A DNA stretch of 64,000 bases from DASXMT01 sp963803065. Its GTDB lineage: Bacteria; Actinomycetota; Acidimicrobiia; Acidimicrobiales; RAAP-2. Every line of letters starts with the position of its first letter. Positions within the stretch are counted from its first letter, which is position 1. Made by a program: the position numbers and the translations under genes. The DNA lies in NCBI GenBank assembly GCA_963803065.1, contig CAWDKW010000004.1, positions 186,001 through 250,000 of the forward strand, written 5' to 3'. Shown here piece after piece: positions 24,427-33,016 of this stretch. The notes below the pieces were generated by a model. The model saw only the letters and a list, made by a program, of their open reading frames with translations, was not told the origin of the DNA and did no database searches.

Positions 24427-24667
24427 GGCCGAGCCAAATCGAGTCGTTCATAGCACTGATGACGGTCCCGCACTACCGAACCCACGATCTGTGATTAGAG
24501 ACAGCGGATTTCAGAGATCTCGCACACCCCACCCGCCGGTGGTGCTAGGCGCTTCGTTGGAGTCCATCTCGACGGAAAGGTCTGGGGGTCGTAGGAGTAC
24601 GCTCGTAACACGCTGATCCACAGCTCATGACCATTCCTCGGGGGCCGTGCGGCAATTTCCCTGGTCG

Positions 24668-25783
24668 TCACCTGCAAGTGTGCGGCGGCGCGGAGGGAAG
24701 TTGCACCGTGACGCAGAGCCCTCCGGCGCCCCGGGGGGTGAGGGTGAGGGTTCCGTCGTGTGCTTGGGTGATGCTTTTGACGATTGCCAGGCCGAGGCCG
24801 ACACCGGAGTGCTCGGTGCGTATCCGTTCGGTGCCGCGCTGAAACGGCTCGACAAGCGCGGCAACTGTCTGTGGGGTGAGCTGCTCGCCGGTGTTCTCGA
24901 CAGTCAGGACCACAGTCTTGGGGTGCGTGCTCGTCGTGACCCACACGGTGCCCTGTTCAGGCAGATTGTGGACGATCGCGTTGTGCACGAGGTTCGTCGT
25001 CAACTGCAGCAGGAGCGCACGTGAACCGATGGTGGGGGCCATGTCGCCGGAGCTCTCGATGGTGACGTCGTGCTTTTCTGCGAAGGGGAGGAGCGTTTCA
25101 GTGGCTTCGTCCGCTATGAGGGATAGGTCGACGGGTACGGAGGTGAAGGATTGCTGGTCGGCGCGGCTGAGCACGAGCAAGGCTTCTGTGAGGTCAATCG
25201 CTCGGGCGTTGACGGCGTGGAGGCGGTCGACGAGTTCGCCGTTGTCGTGGTTCGGATCGTTGCGGGCCACGTCGAGAAGTGTCTGCGTGATGGCCAACGG
25301 GGTGCGCAGTTCATGGGAGACGTTGGCTGCGAATCTCTGCTGCTCGGCGCTGTGTGCTTCGAGACGGGCGAGCATGGTGTCGAAGGCGTCGGCAAGCTCG
25401 CGGAACTCGTCTCTGCGGCCCGGCAGCCGGATTCGGTGGGAGAGAAATCCGGCTGTGGCCGTCCGTGTGGCGGCTGTGATGCGAGTCAGGGGGGCAAGCA
25501 TCCGCCCGGCGAGCAGCCACCCTCCGAGGAGACTGAATATCAGCAGAATCACCAACACGGCGGCTGCCTTCGGAGCGAAAACATGAAGGAGGTTGGACCG
25601 GACAGGAAAGACACCATGAAGGTTGGTGCCAGTGGAGCCCGGGACGATGAGCGCACGGTCAGGGACGTAACGCAGGAGGAACACCCACACGGCGGCGAGG
25701 AGCAAGGCACCGGCGAGCATGAGAAAGCCGGCGTAGCTGAGGGTGAGTTTGAGGCGAACGCTCAAACCAGGGGCTCTATCCAT
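24668..25783 (-). CDS. Sensor histidine kinase
   Basis: A 371-residue membrane kinase: helix at about 11-38, short extracytoplasmic loop, helix at about 70-94, HAMP (about 95-145), HisKA with the phosphorylation site His157 in FAANVSHELRTPLA, and HATPase with the N box LTTNLVHNAI, G1 box VENTGE and G2 box HSGVGLGLAIVKSI. The ATG at 25783 follows GGGAGGAG. The gene overlaps the response-regulator stop by 8 nt, so the two are co-translated. The adjacent divergent lipoprotein and export genes are the likely targets. The small sensor loop resembles kinases that detect envelope stress or drugs. Confidence 0.92.
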   Translation of the reverse strand: MDRAPGLSVRLKLTLSYAGFLMLAGALLLAAVWVFLLRYVPDRALIVPGSTGTNLHGVFPVRSNLLHVFAPKAAAVLVILLIFSLLGGWLLAGRMLAPLTRITAATRTATAGFLSHRIRLPGRRDEFRELADAFDTMLARLEAHSAEQQRFAANVSHELRTPLAITQTLLDVARNDPNHDNGELVDRLHAVNARAIDLTEALLVLSRADQQSFTSVPVDLSLIADEATETLLPFAEKHDVTIESSGDMAPTIGSRALLLQLTTNLVHNAIVHNLPEQGTVWVTTSTHPKTVVLTVENTGEQLTPQTVAALVEPFQRGTERIRTEHSGVGLGLAIVKSITQAHDGTLTLTPRGAGGLCVTVQLPSAPPHTCR

Positions 25784-26471
25784 GGTCTCCTCCCTCGCGC
25801 CCGGTGTCTGGTTGAGTGTCGATGCGGTACCCGACGCCGGCCACCGTCGCGATAATCCAGGGTTCGCCGAGGCGTTTGCGCAGGGCCGAGACCGTGATGC
25901 GCACGGCGTTGGTGAACGGGTCGGCGTTCTCATCCCACGCCCGTTCCAGTAGCTCTTCGGCGCTGACGACACCGCCTTCAGCGGCGACGAGAACTTCGAG
26001 CACGGCGAACTGCTTCCGGGTGAGCACAATGTAGCGGCCGTCGCGGTAGACCTCGCGGCGGAACGGATCCAAACGCAGACCTGCGATCTCTCGCACCGGT
26101 GGCCTGTTGTAGGCGCGTCTGCGGTCGAGTGCTCTGAGACGGAGCACGAGTTCTCGGAGTTCGAATGGCTTGGTGAGGTAGTCATCAGCGCCGATTTCGA
26201 ACCCGGTGGCTTTGTCGTCGAGCCGGTCGGCAGCGGTGAGCATGAGGATCGGCATGCCGCTGCCGGAGGCAACGATGCGTTCGGCGACCTCGTCGCCGCA
26301 AGGTCCGGGGATGTCGCGGTCAAGGACGGCGATGTCGTAGGCGTTGACGCTCAGCAGTTCCACAGCGGTATCACCGTCACCGGCGATGTCGGCCGCGATC
26401 GCTTCCAGGCGTAGACCATCGCGGATGGCGTCTGCCATGTAGGGCTCGTCCTCGACAATCAACACACGCAC
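25776..26471 (-). CDS. OmpR-family response regulator
   Basis: A 231-residue regulator with a receiver domain (acidic pocket VEDE, phospho-acceptor Asp51 in AVLDRDIPG, and Lys in YLTKPFELRELVLRLRAL) and a C-terminal winged helix (RYIVLTRKQFAVLEVL, RITVSALRKRLG). The start is GTG 26471. It is the first gene of the two-gene system and is divergent from the lipoprotein gene across 175 nt, so the shared interval should hold its binding sites. I could not pick a convincing direct repeat there. Confidence 0.92.
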   Translation of the reverse strand: MRVLIVEDEPYMADAIRDGLRLEAIAADIAGDGDTAVELLSVNAYDIAVLDRDIPGPCGDEVAERIVASGSGMPILMLTAADRLDDKATGFEIGADDYLTKPFELRELVLRLRALDRRRAYNRPPVREIAGLRLDPFRREVYRDGRYIVLTRKQFAVLEVLVAAEGGVVSAEELLERAWDENADPFTNAVRITVSALRKRLGEPWIIATVAGVGYRIDTQPDTGREGGDHG

Positions 26472-26646
26472 ATTCAGGTCATCCTACGCGCCGGAGCATA
26501 TCGTCGGCGTATCGAAAAACTCATACGTGCTGGCAACACCACCCTGTCTTGACTGGAGGCGTGACCTACAGCGAACCCACAAATAGCAGATGACAGTCCT
26601 TCGGAAACGACACCCTGAGGGCCGGGTTGTGTCGAAAGGGGGAATT

Positions 26647-27189
26647 ATGCGTCCATCGCACCTGTGGGTGGCCGCGGTTGTGGTCCTGGGAATCACTGTC
26701 GCCGGCTGCTCGGGCGGATCGACGGCCCCGACCGCCGGCTCGCAGCCGACCACGACCGCCACCCCGGCGGGAGGATCAGGTTCGTCGGGGGCGTCGACGC
26801 TCGCCGAAGCTGTGGCCTACTCCCAGTGCATACGCAGCCACGGCGTCCCGAACTTCCCAGACCCGGTACGGACCCCTAGCGGGGGCTACGGGTACAGGAC
26901 CCCCGGAATTGACCCGAACTCAGCTGCGTTCCAAGGGGCCCTCCAGGCGTGCAAGGACTTGCCGTCGCCGTGGAACTCCACCGGCCAGCAGCTCTCGGCC
27001 GCCCAACAGCAGGCGTGGTTGACCTGGGCCCATTGCCTCCGCGCCCACGGGGTGCCGAATTTCCCCGACCCGACGTTCTCGGGCAGCGAAGTGCACGACG
27101 CCGGCGTCCAGTCGAGTTCGCCGCAGCTGCAGTCGGCGATGGACGCCTGCAAGTCGCAGAGACCATCCGTCGGTGGCCTTGGCGGGTGA
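26647..27189 (+). CDS. Lipoprotein with duplicated Cys-His-Gly motif
   Basis: A 180-residue exported lipoprotein. The signal peptide ends in the lipobox VAGCSGG, so the mature protein would be lipid-anchored outside the membrane. After a Thr/Ser/Gly linker the same motif appears twice: CIRSHGVPNFPDP (near residue 60) and CLRAHGVPNFPDP (near 135), each followed by a later ACK (QACKDL, DACKSQ). The four cysteines could make two disulfides. Such proteins recur beside MacAB-like exporters in actinobacteria in my memory; function unknown. GGGGGAATT before the ATG at 26647 supports this start over the upstream in-frame ATGs. Confidence 0.8.
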   Translation: MRPSHLWVAAVVVLGITVAGCSGGSTAPTAGSQPTTTATPAGGSGSSGASTLAEAVAYSQCIRSHGVPNFPDPVRTPSGGYGYRTPGIDPNSAAFQGALQACKDLPSPWNSTGQQLSAAQQQAWLTWAHCLRAHGVPNFPDPTFSGSEVHDAGVQSSSPQLQSAMDACKSQRPSVGGLGG

Positions 27190-27239
27190 CCGGCAACTGC
27201 AGGCCAGAGTCTGAGCAACTCGTCGCCTCCGCCGAGTGC

Positions 27240-27559
27240 GCGGAGGAGGCGACGCCCAACCCAGGGCGGGGTGGAGGTGGCTGCCACCCAGGTCGCAGGC
27301 TCGAGCTCTCCGGTGGCACCGGAAGGAGCTGGGGCAACATCACCGGCACCAATCTTGAGAAGGCGGTGAAGTTCGCCAGAGTGCCCGCGACAACCGTATG
27401 AGGAACTTCCCAGAGCCCACCTCACATGGGCCCCTTGTCGACACGAGTCGAATCCCATCCGCCGCGGGGAGTGGTGCTCGGAGCATTTCGGGGTTCCAGG
27501 CCACGGCGGATAGGTGCACCGCTATCGACTCAGGCGAGCTGGGGCTGCGGGTCCAATGA
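27240..27559 (+). pseudogene. Decayed second lipoprotein-like gene
   Basis: The 367-nt gap before the adaptor gene is not empty. One frame gives VEVAATQVAGSSSPVAPEG, typical linker sequence. A second gives LEKAVKFA near 27355. A third gives RDNRMRNFPEPTSHG followed by SGFQATADRC and runs to a TGA at 27557-27559. Together they mimic the lipoprotein upstream (CMRSHGVPNFPDP ... FQAALQAC) but need at least two frameshifts. The final stop overlaps the ATG of the next gene by 4 nt (ATGA), as in an intact operon. The left boundary is uncertain. I take it as a broken paralogue of the gene at 26647. Confidence 0.5.
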
Positions 27560-28716
27560 CGCGGAAGACTTGGGTGCTGGCCGGAACGGCCGTCCTGGTT
27601 GCCGCTATCGCCACCGGCGGTGTGGTCGACATGTCCAGTGGGAAGCAAGCGATCTCCGCCGCACAGGAGCCGCCACCGAACAAGGTGAAGGTGGCAAAGC
27701 GGGAGCTCTCGGCCATGGTCTCCCTGAGTGCGACCTTGACCTATCGGGCGGGTCCGGACGGTTCGCCGTACTCCGTGATCAACCAGGCCAGCGGGATATA
27801 TACCGAGTTGCCAGGGCCCGGCCAGGTGATCTCTCAGGGCCAGGTGCTCTACCGGGTGAACGACAGCCCGGTGGGGTTGCTGTACGGCTCGACACCTGCC
27901 TATCGGAGCCTGTCGGCCGGGGCGAGCGGCGCGGACGTGACCGAGCTCAACGCCGATCTGGTCGCGCTCGGCTACGCCACATCGGCTCAGCTGAGTGCAA
28001 CTTCCTCCTTCTTCGGGTCGGCCACCACCACGGCCGTGGAGAAGCTTCAGGCCGACCTCGGGGTGACCCAGAACGGCACGCTGGCTCTTGGCCAGGCGGT
28101 GTTCGAACCCACCGCTGTGAGGGTCTCGAGCCTGTCAGCCCAGCTCGGAGGCAGTACCCAGACCGGCCAGACGGTGATGCAGGGAAGCTCGACCACTCGC
28201 CAGGTGCAGGTGGCGTTGGACGCCTCGCAGCAGTCCGATGTGGCGGTCGGGGACACGGTGACGATCACTCTGCCCAACAACCAGGCCACTCCAGGTGTCG
28301 TGTCCTCGGTGGGGACGGTCGCAACCTGCCCATCGAACTCCGGGTCCAGCGGGTCCAGCTCCAGCTCCGCTACACCGGGAACCGGCACCTGCTCGTCAGG
28401 GAACTCGGGGAGCAGCGCCACACCGACCCTTACCGTGGACGTCACCCCCTCCGACCCGGCCGCCACGGGCACGTGGGATCAGGCCCCGGTGCGAGTCACC
28501 ATCACCACTGCCAGCGTGCCCAGCGCCCTGGTGGTGCCGGTGACGGCGCTGCTGGCCCGGGCCGGCGGTGGCTACGCCGTCGAGGTCGTCGACCCAGGCG
28601 GGACCAACCATCTCGTGTCGGTCTCGCTCGGACTGTTCGACGACGCCGACGGGCTGGTGCAGGTCACCAGCTCGGCGCTGGCCGCCGGCCAAGAAGTGGT
28701 GGTCCCGACCGCATGA
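27556..28716 (+). CDS. MacA/HlyD-like periplasmic adaptor with peptidoglycan-binding-like domain
   Basis: A 386-residue exported protein with an N-terminal hydrophobic signal or anchor (about 5-25). Residues about 120-165 resemble a peptidoglycan-binding-1 fold (SGADVTELNADLVALGY ... VEKLQADLGVTQNG). Lipoyl/barrel strands typical of efflux adaptors flank it (GQVISQGQVLYRVNDSPV, and DVAVGDTVTITLPN). A Ser/Gly-rich loop with two cysteines lies at about 255-295. It would bridge the ABC exporter to the wall or to substrates. Its stop overlaps the ATPase start by ATGA. Unlike MacA of Gram-negative bacteria it has no TolC to dock to. Confidence 0.8.
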   Translation: MTRKTWVLAGTAVLVAAIATGGVVDMSSGKQAISAAQEPPPNKVKVAKRELSAMVSLSATLTYRAGPDGSPYSVINQASGIYTELPGPGQVISQGQVLYRVNDSPVGLLYGSTPAYRSLSAGASGADVTELNADLVALGYATSAQLSATSSFFGSATTTAVEKLQADLGVTQNGTLALGQAVFEPTAVRVSSLSAQLGGSTQTGQTVMQGSSTTRQVQVALDASQQSDVAVGDTVTITLPNNQATPGVVSSVGTVATCPSNSGSSGSSSSSATPGTGTCSSGNSGSSATPTLTVDVTPSDPAATGTWDQAPVRVTITTASVPSALVVPVTALLARAGGGYAVEVVDPGGTNHLVSVSLGLFDDADGLVQVTSSALAAGQEVVVPTA

Positions 28717-29558
28717 CCAAAACCTCGCCGCACCCGCTCGAACATCCATCGGCCGTGGACAGCAACGGCTTCGTTGCTGGTGCCCTACAGGTTCCGGTGC
28801 TCGAAGTCGCCAACGTGACCAAGAGCTATCCCGGCGAGCCGCCGGTCCAGGCCCTGCGTGGGGTGAACCTCACCATGGGTCAGGGGGAGCTGGTTGGGAT
28901 CGTCGGCCCGTCGGGGTCAGGCAAGACGACTCTGCTCCAACTGATGGGGACCCTCGACCGGCCCACCAGCGGCCGGGTGCGGATCATGGGGCTTGACGTC
29001 GCCACCATGGCCGACGACGACGTGGCTTACCTGCGGGCCACGCAGATCGGCTTCGTGTTCCAACAGTTCTTCCTGGCCGAGCACTCCACGGTGTTGGACA
29101 ACGTGGCCGACGGGCTCCTCTACGCCGGCATCCCCCTCGAACAGCGCCGCCAACGGGCCATCGAATCCCTCGATCTGGTCGGGCTGGGCAACCGGCCTAC
29201 CGCCCTCCCCACCCAGCTCTCCGGCGGACAACGACAACGGGTCGCCATCGCCCGAGCACTGGTAGGCCAGCCCGCCATCGTTCTGGCCGACGAGCCAACC
29301 GGGAACCTCGACCAGGCGACCGGAGAGTCCATCCTGGCGCTGATCGATCAGCTCCACCAGGGTGGATCAACCATCGTGGTCATCACCCACGACCACAACA
29401 TCGCCGAGCGCATGCTCCGCAAAGTCGAGATCCTCGACGGCCACATCGTGGCCGACACCGGCGCCGCCGGCACCGACCCACGCCACTCTCGCGCTCGCGT
29501 CGATCAACCCCCCACCCATGCACCGCATACTGCGCCTGTCGGCGAGGAGCCGTCGTGA
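28713..29558 (+). CDS. ABC transporter ATP-binding protein (MacB/LolD type)
   Basis: A 281-residue ATPase: Walker A GPSGSGKTT, Q-loop FVFQQFF, signature LSGGQRQRVAIARAL, Walker B IVLADEPTGNLD and the H-loop VITHDH. The Glu-Pro-Thr-Gly-Asn-Leu-Asp sequence is typical of the MacB/LolD/FtsE class. A 30-residue N-terminal and a His/Pro-rich C-terminal extension flank the domain. It is coupled by 4-nt overlaps to the adaptor and the permease. It powers the export system together with the permease at 29555. Confidence 0.93.
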   Translation: MTKTSPHPLEHPSAVDSNGFVAGALQVPVLEVANVTKSYPGEPPVQALRGVNLTMGQGELVGIVGPSGSGKTTLLQLMGTLDRPTSGRVRIMGLDVATMADDDVAYLRATQIGFVFQQFFLAEHSTVLDNVADGLLYAGIPLEQRRQRAIESLDLVGLGNRPTALPTQLSGGQRQRVAIARALVGQPAIVLADEPTGNLDQATGESILALIDQLHQGGSTIVVITHDHNIAERMLRKVEILDGHIVADTGAAGTDPRHSRARVDQPPTHAPHTAPVGEEPS

Positions 29559-30763
29559 CCGCCACTGCCATCCTGGCCCGCAGGCGGTTACAGCTCTCCG
29601 ACCTGACTCGACTTTCCACCGTTGGACTACGCACCCGCAAGCTACGGGCCGGACTGTCCGCTCTCGGTATCGCCATTGGTGTAGCCGCCATCGTCGCCGT
29701 CCTCGGCCTCTCGGCTTCGTCGCAGGCCGGCCTCCTCGACGAGATCAACCAACTCGGCACCAACCTGCTCACTGTCAGCAACGGCGAGAGTGTCACCGGC
29801 GCCCCAGCCGAGCTGCCCATCACGGCACCAGCGATGATCGGCCGGATCCCCGGTGTGCAGCAGGCGCAGACCACCGGGACAGTCAGCGGCGTCAACGCCT
29901 ACCGCAACCCCTACATTCCCTCAATCGACACCAACGCCTTGACAGTCCAAGCCGCATCCCCCGACCTCCTCCCGGTGGTCGCCACCAGCGTCGCCCAGGG
30001 TCATTACCTCAACGCCGCAACTGCCCAAGAACCCGTCGCTATCCTCGGCGCCGCTGCCGCGCAGCGCCTCGGGATCGACCGCGTCTATTTCGGCGAACGC
30101 ATCTGGGTCGGCGGCCAGTGGTTGTACGTAGCCGGCATCCTCAGACCGGCAGTGCTCGCGTCTGCCATCGACTCCTCCGTCCTGGTCGGCTACCCCGCGG
30201 CAGAGAAGTACCTGGGCTTCGACAACCATCCCTCCACCATCTATGTTCGCGCCCAGAACGACCGGGTCACTGCGGTCGATGACCTGCTGGCCGCCACCGC
30301 CAACCCTGAGAACCCCAACCAGGTCAATGTCAGCCAACCCTCCTCCGCCCTGGTCGCCCAAGCCGACGCGAAGAGCGCCCTCAACGGCCTGTTCCTCGGC
30401 CTCGGCGCCGTCGCACTCTTGGTCGGCGCGGTCGGCGTCGCCAACATCATGATCATCTCCGTCCTCGAACGCCGTACCGAGATCGGCCTACGTCGCGCTC
30501 TCGGCGCCACCAAAGGCCACATCCGCACCCAATTTCTCTCCGAAGCCATCTTTCTCGGCCTCCTTGGCGGCGTCGTCGGTGTGGCGCTCGGGGTCGCGTC
30601 CACGTTCGCATACGCCCACACCAAGGGTTGGGCCACCGTCGTGCCACCAGAAGCCTGGCTCGGCGGATTCGCCGCTTCATTGATCATCGGCGCGGTCGCC
30701 GGGCTCATGCCCGCGGTGCGTGCCGCGCGGATGTCACCCACCCAGGCTCTGTGGAGCATGTGA
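29555..30763 (+). CDS. MacB-like FtsX-family ABC permease
   Basis: A 402-residue permease with an FtsX layout: one N-terminal helix (LRAGLSALGIAIGVAAIVAVLGL), a large extracytoplasmic MacB-PCD domain of about 220 residues, then three helices (about 265-290, 320-345 and 360-385). The ERRTEIGLRRALGATKGHI loop after the second helix is the conserved coupling segment. MacB-type proteins work as mechanotransmitters and do not carry substrates through the membrane. GTG 29555 overlaps the ATPase stop by GTGA. It ends the export operon begun by the adaptor gene. Confidence 0.92.
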   Translation: MTATAILARRRLQLSDLTRLSTVGLRTRKLRAGLSALGIAIGVAAIVAVLGLSASSQAGLLDEINQLGTNLLTVSNGESVTGAPAELPITAPAMIGRIPGVQQAQTTGTVSGVNAYRNPYIPSIDTNALTVQAASPDLLPVVATSVAQGHYLNAATAQEPVAILGAAAAQRLGIDRVYFGERIWVGGQWLYVAGILRPAVLASAIDSSVLVGYPAAEKYLGFDNHPSTIYVRAQNDRVTAVDDLLAATANPENPNQVNVSQPSSALVAQADAKSALNGLFLGLGAVALLVGAVGVANIMIISVLERRTEIGLRRALGATKGHIRTQFLSEAIFLGLLGGVVGVALGVASTFAYAHTKGWATVVPPEAWLGGFAASLIIGAVAGLMPAVRAARMSPTQALWSM

Positions 30764-30855
30764 GCCCATGGCGCTTGGACCGATCTGCAACGAGTGAGTG
30801 GAATGTCGCCGCGAACCCGGACGATCTCGTACGTCGGGTTCTCGATGGCAACGCG

Positions 30856-31017
30856 TCACGACAAAGGTGCGCCGTCACCGGTTGAGGCTGCCAGGGTGAA
30901 AGTCCGCAGCGAACTACTCTGACTGGTCGAAGTGGACCCGCAGGCACCCAGGAGCGCCGCGATACCGCACACTGCTACCGCCATCGTTACCCTCGCAGCA
31001 CCCCTTCTGGTCGACAT
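30856..31017 (-). CDS. Very short lipoprotein-like ORF, possibly truncated
   Basis: 53 codons. A basic start (MSTRRGAARVT) is followed by a hydrophobic core and the lipobox LLGACGS, so it would be a lipid-anchored peptide of about 27 mature residues rich in Ser and Thr. GTGAGG lies 9 nt before ATG 31017; an in-frame ATG at 31026 is too close to it. It may be the 5' remnant of a longer lipoprotein gene whose remainder was lost. No partner is evident. Confidence 0.4.
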   Translation of the reverse strand: MSTRRGAARVTMAVAVCGIAALLGACGSTSTSQSSSLRTFTLAASTGDGAPLS

Positions 31018-31386
31018 ATCTGCCATCCTCACGAGGCACGTGGGAACACGGTAGGGGAAGAGGTCCCGCTTTCGTTTGAATTTGAATCTCTCGTCACTCC
31101 CCCTGACCTCTTTGCGCTGGACCCTTCTTCCGTCGGCGGTGCTCGGCGCAGGCGGTAATGGGTGACGAACTTTCCGTAACGATTGGCCCAGACCTTTTGA
31201 CCCTCCTTTGGGGGCTGTGGATTGTGCACCGACTGGCGTACCGTTTCTCGCGGCAGCTTCGGGGTCATCGCCCATCGGCTCGCCCCACCCATCCGAGCCT
31301 GTTCGAAGACCTCAAGCCCGGAAGCCGCCTTGCCTGACGCGGTGGCACCCTGCTTGAGGGCTTTCCGAGCGGAAGGTGAGGCTTGA

Positions 31387-31402
31387 CTTCAAGCGCTTGA
31401 AG
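31387..31402. promoter_or_regulatory. Palindrome CTTCAAGCGCTTGAAG, MerR-type operator
   Basis: A perfect 16-bp palindrome beginning inside a TTGACT -35-like hexamer at 31383-31388 and ending 17 nt before the ATG of the MerR gene. MerR proteins bind palindromes in the spacer of their own promoters. The -10 is not obvious. Confidence 0.6.
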
Positions 31403-31419
31403 TGTGTTCTCCTGTCTGC

Positions 31420-31863
31420 ATGGCAGCTCTGACTATCCAGGATGTGTCCCGACGCAGCGGGCTGAGCGAGCCGACGTTGCGCTACTACGAAGAAGTCGGG
31501 CTGATCGGCCCGATCGCCCGCGATGCCAGTAGCGGGCATCGCCGCTACCGGGAGGAGGACCTCGACACGCTGCAGGCACTGGCTTGCCTGCGCGCCATGG
31601 GTGTCGGCATCGAGGACATGCGCACCTACCAGGCCAACCGTGAGCTTGGGTATGCGGCGGCGGGTGAGCAGCGAGATCTGCTATTGCGTCACGCCGAGCG
31701 GATCGAGGCCCAGATCGCCACCCTGCGCATCCATCTCGAGTATCTCCGCGAGAAGGCGGCGCTGTGGGACGCTCGCGATAGCGGCGACACCGACGCGGAG
31801 ACCGAGGCGAGCCTTCGGTTGCAGGACATGATTCCCCGCGTGGAGGAGGTGGTGCTGCGATGA
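31420..31863 (+). CDS. MerR-family transcriptional regulator
   Basis: A 147-residue regulator. The N-terminal winged helix has the MerR signature (LTIQDVSRRSGLSEPTLRYYEEVGLI and RRYREEDLDTLQAL), followed by a long dimerisation coiled coil (about 75-115, LLRHAERIEAQIATLRIHLEYL). There are no clustered C-terminal cysteines, so metal sensing is unlikely; this is the aldehyde/electrophile or unknown-ligand branch. ATG 31420 is preferred over the upstream in-frame ATG at 31402, which lies in the palindrome. The stop overlaps the reductase ATG by 4 nt, so the two genes form a coupled module. Confidence 0.9.
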   Translation: MAALTIQDVSRRSGLSEPTLRYYEEVGLIGPIARDASSGHRRYREEDLDTLQALACLRAMGVGIEDMRTYQANRELGYAAAGEQRDLLLRHAERIEAQIATLRIHLEYLREKAALWDARDSGDTDAETEASLRLQDMIPRVEEVVLR

Positions 31864-32834
31864 GCCCGGTTTTGGTTACGGGCGGGTCAGGCTATGTAGG
31901 CACGCAGCTGATCGCAGCGCTGCTGCGGGACGGTCGTCGGGTGCGGGCGACGGTTCGCTCCCTGGAGCGCGAGCCCGATGCGCGTGTGGCGGTGCGTCGC
32001 GGGGATGCAGACGACAGTGGCCTGGAGGTCGTCGCCGCCGACTTGACCGCCGACGAGGGATGGACTGCTGCGGCGGCGGGCTGCGAGGAGGTCCATCACG
32101 TCGCCTCGCCGATCCCGGCTGCCCAGCCCGACGATCCCGATGAGCTGATCGTTCCCGCCCGCGAGGGCACGTTACGCGTCCTGCGGGCGGCCCGAGACGC
32201 TGGTGCGAGGCGGGTGGTGCTGACCTCGTCGTTCGCGGCGATCGGCTATTCACCCAAGCCCGATGCCGAATACACCGAGGCGGACTGGACCGATCCCGAC
32301 ACACCCGGCCTCGCCCCCTACCCACGGTCCAAGGCCGTCGCCGAGCTGGCCGCGTGGGACTTCATGGAGCGTGAGGGCGGTGAGACCGAGCTGGTCGTGG
32401 TCAACCCGACCTTCATCCTCGGCCCGACGCTGACGACGCAGGTGCGCTCGTCGTTGCAGCTGACCAAGGCGATGCTCGACGGGACGATGCCCGTCGTACG
32501 ACGCCAGCGCTTCGGGGTTGCCGACGTGCGCGACGTCGCTGATCTGCACATCCGTGCGATGGCCACACCTGAGGCCGCCGGCAAGCGCTTTTTGGCGTTG
32601 GCCGACGGACCGACGATCAGCTTCCTGGAGATGGCCCGGATCCTGCGCGAGCGGCTCGGGCCGCTGGCAGAGCGAGTGCCGACCGAAGAAGCGCCCGGAC
32701 CGGAGCTGCCCCGACTGATCATTCACAACGACCGGGCCCGCCGAGAGCTCGGCTGGTGCCCACGCCCGGCCGAGACAACGATCGTCGAGACCGCTGAGAG
32801 CCTGCGCGACCTCGGCCTGCTGGAGAAACGATGA
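31860..32834 (+). CDS. NAD(P)-dependent reductase/epimerase (extended SDR)
   Basis: A 324-residue extended short-chain reductase of the dihydroflavonol-reductase-like group. TGGSGYVGTQLIAAL binds the nucleotide, SSFAAIGYSP carries the Ser region, and YPRSKAVAEL is the YxxxK catalytic pair. VNPTFILGPTL follows as in this family. It would reduce an aldehyde or ketone with NAD(P)H. Control by the coupled MerR protein at 31420 suggests response to a reactive carbonyl or drug. The start ATG overlaps the regulator stop. Confidence 0.87.
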   Translation: MSPVLVTGGSGYVGTQLIAALLRDGRRVRATVRSLEREPDARVAVRRGDADDSGLEVVAADLTADEGWTAAAAGCEEVHHVASPIPAAQPDDPDELIVPAREGTLRVLRAARDAGARRVVLTSSFAAIGYSPKPDAEYTEADWTDPDTPGLAPYPRSKAVAELAAWDFMEREGGETELVVVNPTFILGPTLTTQVRSSLQLTKAMLDGTMPVVRRQRFGVADVRDVADLHIRAMATPEAAGKRFLALADGPTISFLEMARILRERLGPLAERVPTEEAPGPELPRLIIHNDRARRELGWCPRPAETTIVETAESLRDLGLLEKR

Positions 32835-33016
32835 TGACGAGCAATCTCCGAGCGCTTTTCGCCTGAGTCGGGGTCATCGGCTCTGATGGTCGCGGTTCGC
32901 GGAGGCCGGCGAGCTTTCGCTGCGTGGAGCTGGGTGCCTGTTCTTCTGCGCTCGCTACCGCCCCGCTGGCCTACATTCTCGCTGTAGGGTCGAGCGATCG
33001 TCAGGGGGAGGGTGCC

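Larger units (their letters stand above)
30764..31419. other. Sparse region between permease and MerR genes
   Basis: 656 nt without a well-supported large gene. Only a short lipoprotein-like frame on the minus strand (30856-31017) and the MerR-gene palindrome at its right end stand out. The stretch 31060-31130 is relatively A+T-rich for this genome. Confidence 0.5.
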
